From Pseudomonas fragi (GTDB taxonomy: Bacteria; Pseudomonadota; Gammaproteobacteria; Pseudomonadales; Pseudomonadaceae): a stretch of DNA of 64,000 nt. The notes below the pieces were generated by a model. The model had not been told where the DNA came from. It did not search any database and was given only the letters and a program-made list of their open reading frames with translations. Positions 59,427 through 64,000 of this stretch are shown piece by piece. Every line of letters begins with the position of its first letter. Position 1 is the stretch's first letter. The DNA is taken from assembly GCF_900105835.1 (NCBI RefSeq), contig NZ_LT629783.1, positions 558,001 to 622,000 of the forward strand, written 5' to 3'. The translations under genes and the position numbers were made by a program.

Positions 59427-61196
59427 ATGTCTAAAGCACTCTTTACTGTGGGGCCCGTGTTGTCCTTTCGAGGCGTCAGCAAAGCAGGGCAGTGGCAAGT
59501 GACCGCGTTAGTCGGGATTGTAAGTGGTTCTGCATTCCCAGCTCTTTCTATTGAAGGGCGGCCTTGTCCGGCGCCGAAGGTTTTACTGGAGCGTTCGAAG
59601 GAAACCATCCTTCGTTACGACCTGAGTTGTGATCAGCAGGCGCAGGAGCGAACGGTTAAGTTTGGTGTAGGGCCGGGAGGGCCGCAATGGCAGTTCTCCA
59701 TTCCCGGTCAAGACTATGCCCCAAGAATGGCCTACGTCTCTTGCAATGGCTTTTCGGATCCTAGTGGAATGCGCAAGTTAGTGCGCCCTGAAAACGCCGT
59801 CTGGGCTGACCTGATCAGCAACCATGATAGTGACTTGCGTGCTGCCGGTTACTTGCTGGACAAGGAGCAGCGTTGGCACGAGGGACGAATACATGACAAG
59901 GGGTTGAAGCGGTTCCACTTGCTGCTGATGGGGGGCGATCAGATTTACTTTGACTCGATCTGGGAGGATGTGAAACCTCTCAAGAAATGGGTCGGAATGT
60001 CGCGCAAGGAGCAGTTGGCGTTCAAGGTGAGCGTGGCGCTGGAAAAGGAGATCGAATCGTATTATTTCGGGCTCTATGCCAATCGTTGGCTGCCTGATAC
60101 TCGGCGTGACTGGGGTCACTCGAAACCGAATCTTGATGCAGCTGATGCGATGGCGAGAATCCCTACAGTGATGATGTGGGACGACCACGACATCTTCGAT
60201 GGTTGGGGGTTCTACAGCCCGGCCATGCAGCACTGTGAGTTATTCCAGGTGTTGATGCGTCATGCGCGTAAGGCGTTCTGGGTGTTTCAGTTGCAGCATG
60301 CCCTTGATGATTTGCCGCCGTTGCAAATTCTCCAGCGTGCAAACGTTTCCCAGCAGGATCCACAGTATGAGCCGATGCACTGGAATGCACTATTAAAAGG
60401 GGACCGATTAGCCTTGCCGCTCCTGGATGGTCAACCGGGCTTTAGTTTTGGCTATCACATGGGGCCTGTATCGTTGTTTGTTGCTGATTTGCGCACTGAG
60501 CGTTCACGTACTCAGGTGATAGGGACCGATACCTGGACTGCCATGCAGTCTTGGCTCAGCACACTACGAGACGGTAAACCCGTTCATCCTGGAAGCAAAT
60601 GTCAGCACTTGATCTTCATGTCATCGGTTCCGGTAGCGCACCCAAAATTGTCGCTGGCTGAGGGGTTACTCGATACATTTGGGCAGGATCATGTGCTCGA
60701 CAGTAATGCTGATGACCTTAAGGACCATTGGTCGCACGGGGATCATGAGGGGGAGCGCAAGCGACTCCTGGAATCGCTAACACGTATTGCTGAGCAGAGA
60801 ATGCTGCGGGTATCTATTGCTTCAGGGGACGTGCACGTCGCGGCGAGGGGCAGTTGCTATCGTCGGGATATTCCACCGACGTCGAACTGGGCGCAGATTC
60901 AGCAATTTACTTCGTCAGGTGTGGTGCATCCGTCGTTGATTGGAGTGGCCGAACGGCTTTTTCTTCAGTTGCTGAACCATACCGCCAGCAAGGTCCAATC
61001 CATCGATGTGCAGCACTGTGTCGAGATGATGTTGTTCCCGGGTTTTAATCGGTATGTGATGCCGGCCCGGAACTGGTTGGCGTTTGAGTTGGACATGGGG
61101 GGCGAGACGGGATGCAAGCTGTGGGCGACTTGGCGTTGTGAAACTGAGGCAGGTTTTTCCAACCATCTGCAGGCGGTGCATCCGGCTCAGAAATAG
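59427..61196 (+). CDS. PhoD-like metallophosphoesterase
   Basis: A 589-residue protein of the PhoD-like phosphatase fold. Metal-binding motifs are 'LLMGGDQIYFDSIW', 'VMMWDDHDIFDGWG' and 'SIASGDVHVAARG', the usual D-D-H...H set. No signal peptide or Tat motif is visible at the N-terminus, unlike secreted PhoD, so it acts in the cytoplasm. An N-terminal beta-rich domain (residues 1-90) precedes the catalytic part. Placed between a TIR-like and a RES protein, it could hydrolyse a nucleotide signal or a product of NAD metabolism (inference). Confidence 0.87.
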   Translation: MSKALFTVGPVLSFRGVSKAGQWQVTALVGIVSGSAFPALSIEGRPCPAPKVLLERSKETILRYDLSCDQQAQERTVKFGVGPGGPQWQFSIPGQDYAPRMAYVSCNGFSDPSGMRKLVRPENAVWADLISNHDSDLRAAGYLLDKEQRWHEGRIHDKGLKRFHLLLMGGDQIYFDSIWEDVKPLKKWVGMSRKEQLAFKVSVALEKEIESYYFGLYANRWLPDTRRDWGHSKPNLDAADAMARIPTVMMWDDHDIFDGWGFYSPAMQHCELFQVLMRHARKAFWVFQLQHALDDLPPLQILQRANVSQQDPQYEPMHWNALLKGDRLALPLLDGQPGFSFGYHMGPVSLFVADLRTERSRTQVIGTDTWTAMQSWLSTLRDGKPVHPGSKCQHLIFMSSVPVAHPKLSLAEGLLDTFGQDHVLDSNADDLKDHWSHGDHEGERKRLLESLTRIAEQRMLRVSIASGDVHVAARGSCYRRDIPPTSNWAQIQQFTSSGVVHPSLIGVAERLFLQLLNHTASKVQSIDVQHCVEMMLFPGFNRYVMPARNWLAFELDMGGETGCKLWATWRCETEAGFSNHLQAVHPAQK

Positions 61197-61206
61197 TGGT
61201 CCTCAG

Positions 61207-62535
61207 ATGGGAGTTTTCAAGGGGCATGATGTGAAAGGCAGCGTAGAAGTTGTATGTGATGGCTGTGTGGGGGATATCTTTCTTCGGCAGCGTATTTGTG
61301 ATCAATGCGATATGGCCAAGTGTTCGGTCTGTGAGCATGTGCGGCCTTGCATAGCCATTGAGGCCTTAGCGGATGATATTGCAGAGATTCTTTACAATTT
61401 CTACGGGACTGATCCGGTCATCAGATCTTGCGGTGCTGGGGGGCTGGGACGCTACATTCACGCAGGTCACCCCTTGGCGCTCATCGTCGCAGAAATACTT
61501 GAGTGCGGCGATAGTGAAGGCTTCGTCCCTGCTGCCATTGTCGAGTTGCTCACAGTTTGCTCTGACTATGATTTGAAACGCGGCGGTGAACCACGTTTTG
61601 CGGCTGACGTGTTGTACATGCGGCGCAGTATCCGACCGACAGACGTCGAGGAAAAATGGCAAGAGTTCAAAAGTGGTGTGATGCACCGCAGTCGTTTCTT
61701 TAACGATCACGGTAAAGCGTTCCTCGATTGGTTGTTTAAAGGTATTCATCACCTCAAAGACGAAAACAGCCAGGAGGTGGTGCGATTATTTGAAGTAGAA
61801 GACGGTTGGGAGCTGTATCGAGGACGCTACTGCCCACCGTCATCGGATCCTAAAAGCATTCTTGTGTCCCCGGAAACTGAACTCTCGGCACCGCCCAAGG
61901 AAAAGGCGCGCGCAGGAAGAATGAATCCTGTTGGCGTTCCTGTGTTTTATGGCGCATTTGATCGAGACACGTGCATCGCCGAGTTGCGCCCCTCAGTGGG
62001 CGGTATGGTGCTAACGGGGGCGTTTCAGTTACTACGGGATGCCCGGGTGCTCGATTTTGGTGTGTTGGAGAACATATTCGATTCTCAGCCTATGAGTTGT
62101 TTTGATCCAGGGTATCGAACGAACATGGAGCGAAGGCAGTTTCTACGCACCTTGCACAGTAAAATCAGTTCGCCGGTCACGCCTGACCAAGAACAGGAAT
62201 ATTTACTGACCCAAGTGATTGCAGAGTACCTTTCTACGCAGGTTGAGCCGCCTATTGATGGGGTGATGTTTGCCTCTGTTCAGCACCAGGACGGGATCAA
62301 CATTGCTCTGTTTTCACGTGTGCTCGCCATCATTCCTTATCAGGAAAGGACAGAAGACGACCCCATCATCGGCAATGGGCCTTTCCCGTCTGGTCTTGCG
62401 TATATCCCGGATACTCTGGAGGCCCACAAAATCGGCTGTGTCACCTTTGAGGTCGAGCCGCTAGTTATAAACGGCGATATCGTCATCAGGGATTGGCGTT
62501 ACGAGCAAGACCCCTACGGTGAATGGGACTATTGA
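61207..62535 (+). CDS. RES-domain protein with zinc-binding HEPN/RES N-terminal domain
   Basis: A 442-residue protein from ATG 61207. The N-terminal region holds Cys17, 20, 31, 34, 39, 42 and 48 ('VCDGCVGD', 'CDQC', 'CSVC') and matches the HEPN/RES N-terminal domain pattern; a zinc ribbon is likely. The C-terminal RES domain has 'ELYRGRYCPP', 'VFYGAFDRDTCIAELRP' and 'QLLRDARVLDF', keeping the arginine, tyrosine and glutamate of RES toxins, which degrade or phosphorolyse NAD. Free-standing RES toxins have an antitoxin; here the partners may be the TIR-like and PhoD-like proteins. The frame is open upstream to 61084, overlapping the previous gene. Confidence 0.86.
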   Translation: MGVFKGHDVKGSVEVVCDGCVGDIFLRQRICDQCDMAKCSVCEHVRPCIAIEALADDIAEILYNFYGTDPVIRSCGAGGLGRYIHAGHPLALIVAEILECGDSEGFVPAAIVELLTVCSDYDLKRGGEPRFAADVLYMRRSIRPTDVEEKWQEFKSGVMHRSRFFNDHGKAFLDWLFKGIHHLKDENSQEVVRLFEVEDGWELYRGRYCPPSSDPKSILVSPETELSAPPKEKARAGRMNPVGVPVFYGAFDRDTCIAELRPSVGGMVLTGAFQLLRDARVLDFGVLENIFDSQPMSCFDPGYRTNMERRQFLRTLHSKISSPVTPDQEQEYLLTQVIAEYLSTQVEPPIDGVMFASVQHQDGINIALFSRVLAIIPYQERTEDDPIIGNGPFPSGLAYIPDTLEAHKIGCVTFEVEPLVINGDIVIRDWRYEQDPYGEWDY

Positions 62536-62622
62536 GACCTATTTGTTTATCACCGATGCATAGGGCCACTTAGACACCCGAGCACTAACCGGTTGCACCA
62601 TTTTGAGCGGACAAGCATCTCT

Positions 62623-64000
62623 ATGACCATGGGAAATGAAGAAGGTGGGACCAACGCGTCCTACTACGGCTACGACTACCAGAAATTGGTGACTGTCTGG
62701 GTGGCGTTGCGCCTAATGTTTGGTCCGGGTGCCGTCACAGACCAGGTGGTGGTGGAGCCGGCGTCTCACGACGACGTCATGGCGCGCATGGCAGTGCCGG
62801 AGGAAGCGGCCGAAGCCAACCTCAAGATCACCGCTAGCGGCGAACTGCATGTGCAAATCAAGTTCAAGGGCGCCGGGGCCTGGAGCGCCAAGGAGTTTGC
62901 GAGCGTAGTCAACGAAAAGGGGGCCAAGGGGGCCAAGGGGCCGAAGCCGCGATCTCGTGCCAAAGCTCTGCTGCTTGCCGATAGCAGTCGTCGCTATGTC
63001 TTCATCACCAACTCCAGCGTGGATGGTGATTTGGCTAAGGGACGAGTCAGTTATCCTGAGCAGAAGTCAGATGCTGCCTTCCTCCCGAAGAATCTCAATC
63101 TCGATGCGGCGGGGAAACTAAGCCTAGCCGGTCGTTTCGCCCTGATCGAAGGCATGACCCATGAGGAGACGCGGCGACAAATCGACACAATCCTCGGTGG
63201 CGCGCTGCATGTACCTACTCAGGCCCTTGATGCCTGCGTTGAACGGCTTAAACGGGCCGTCGAGGATCGTTTTCTCACAGTCCCCGATCCACTGCGTAAG
63301 ACGGATATCCAGAAGATTGCCGAAGGTTTCGGTGGTGTGCCGCACGCCAACCCGCAGCTCGCCCGGTACGTCCCTCCTTCCAACCTTCCTCTTGCCGAAG
63401 CTTACTTGACTAAGCTCGGCGCAGTGTTGCTGATTGGCCCATCGGGTTATGGCAAGAGTCTCACTGCCGACAAAATCGCCTTCAACCGCCGCCAGGCTGA
63501 TCCGCCTTATAAAGTGGTCCGCGAAAGCGCGGGCCTACCAGCGATCGAAGAGGCATTTGCCGCTCCTGGTCGGGTGCTCTTCCATCTAGAAGACCCATGG
63601 GGTCAGTCCGGGTTGAAGAAGGGCGAGGCCGAGGATTGGACCAAACGGATCAGCGCCCTCATTCACCAGAGAGGCCCTGACAAGCAGTTCGTCATCACGT
63701 CGCGGAGTGAGATCTATCGCGCAGCTCTCAGCGCAGCGCCACCGCCAGTGTGGGCTGACTGTACCGTCGTCATCGACGACGACGCTTACGGTGAGGCGGC
63801 GCGCAACGTGATCCTGATGGGTCCCTTGGTTGCTACCGGCGCGTGGCGCCAGGACCTCACGCGCCAGCATGAAACATGGCTGCTCCGTGCCTTGAAGTCG
63901 CCGTTCGAGCTGAATGCTTTTGCGCGCGAACTGATAGCCGTCTCCGAGCCCGCTGAAGTGGATATCAGTCGGCTGGTGGATCGGGCGCTCAGTGATAGCC
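62623..64000 (+). CDS. STAND NTPase with Cap4/DUF4297-like N-terminus, cut by window end
   Basis: Reading starts at ATG 62623 (62629 is a second ATG in frame) and stays open to the window end, giving 459 residues so far. 'GGTNASYYGYDYQKLVTVWVALRLM' and 'LHVQIKFKG' (Gln78-Ile-Lys80) match the Cap4/DUF4297 nuclease fold (YQ helix and QxK). A STAND NTPase follows with Walker A 'GPSGYGKS' (272-279), Walker B 'HLEDPWG' (321-327) and 'FVITSRSEIY'. A C-terminal sensor domain should lie to the right. This is the plan of Avs-type antiviral sensors, where the nuclease is activated by binding a phage protein. Confidence 0.78.
   Translation, partial: MTMGNEEGGTNASYYGYDYQKLVTVWVALRLMFGPGAVTDQVVVEPASHDDVMARMAVPEEAAEANLKITASGELHVQIKFKGAGAWSAKEFASVVNEKGAKGAKGPKPRSRAKALLLADSSRRYVFITNSSVDGDLAKGRVSYPEQKSDAAFLPKNLNLDAAGKLSLAGRFALIEGMTHEETRRQIDTILGGALHVPTQALDACVERLKRAVEDRFLTVPDPLRKTDIQKIAEGFGGVPHANPQLARYVPPSNLPLAEAYLTKLGAVLLIGPSGYGKSLTADKIAFNRRQADPPYKVVRESAGLPAIEEAFAAPGRVLFHLEDPWGQSGLKKGEAEDWTKRISALIHQRGPDKQFVITSRSEIYRAALSAAPPPVWADCTVVIDDDAYGEAARNVILMGPLVATGAWRQDLTRQHETWLLRALKSPFELNAFARELIAVSEPAEVDISRLVDRALSDS

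Noticed and set aside
1-64000. tRNA genes or an integrase that would define an integrative element
   Set aside because: I saw no cloverleaf-like sequence in the gaps and no tyrosine or serine recombinase. The island's borders are therefore not defined by attachment sites in this window.

Overview
The window reads as a chromosomal segment of a Pseudomonas, probably of the P. fluorescens lineage. This is an inference from GC-rich codon use, a Pseudomonas-type REP palindrome, a LexA-boxed umuDC pair, glcDEF, and a Fur-boxed TonB receptor. I see no rRNA, tRNA, complete insertion sequence, integrase or CRISPR array.

Left part (1-32982) is metabolic and accessory. In order it holds: a DUF2867 protein cut by the window edge; two GNAT acetyltransferase genes, the second stopped by an internal TAG; SOS-controlled umuDC; a coupled minus-strand operon of three tandem RraA-like aldolase paralogues and a PLP aminotransferase, divergent from a LysR gene; glcDEF; several small proteins, including a cystatin-like one and a glycine-zipper one; and a TetR gene facing a seven-gene iron-siderophore operon. 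That operon encodes two exporter-type ABC half-transporters, a full FecCD-type ABC importer and a TonB-dependent receptor. Next come a Cys-rich lipoprotein, a SnoaL-like protein, a LysR, and a TetR gene divergent from a TauD-like dioxygenase plus class II aldolase. A complete His-Xaa-Ser (hxsDBCA) peptide-maturation locus with one unknown downstream gene follows.

Right part (about 33000-64000) is a dense island that looks like anti-phage defence. It opens with a DUF262 remnant. A five-gene, fully coupled operon (33429-41404, with its own terminator) follows. It is built around a 1560-residue protein that joins an UPF1-like SF1 helicase to a type IA topoisomerase-like region. That region keeps the TOPRIM acids, GRVQ and IGRPST but has serine where the catalytic tyrosine belongs. 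The next protein, whose start codon overlaps the helicase stop codon, begins with SYPRT, the missing topoisomerase active-site motif, and carries a GEAKGG nuclease-like motif. I consider this the best candidate for an undescribed system. After about 0.9 kb without an intact gene comes a second operon (42370-47925): a possible winged-helix protein, two coiled-coil proteins and a membrane-anchored UPF1-like helicase. Then come a GmrSD-like DUF262 pair, an unknown protein, two broken minus-strand genes (one a DUF559 nuclease), an SF2 helicase, a TIR-like (DUF4062) / PhoD-phosphoesterase / RES-domain trio, and a STAND NTPase with a Cap4-like N-terminus that runs off the right edge.

Starts were chosen by ribosome-binding sites and gene overlaps. 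Functions rest on motifs read by eye, with no database search. Names such as Cap4-like, RES or HxsB are family assignments. Statements about what the island systems do are inference.
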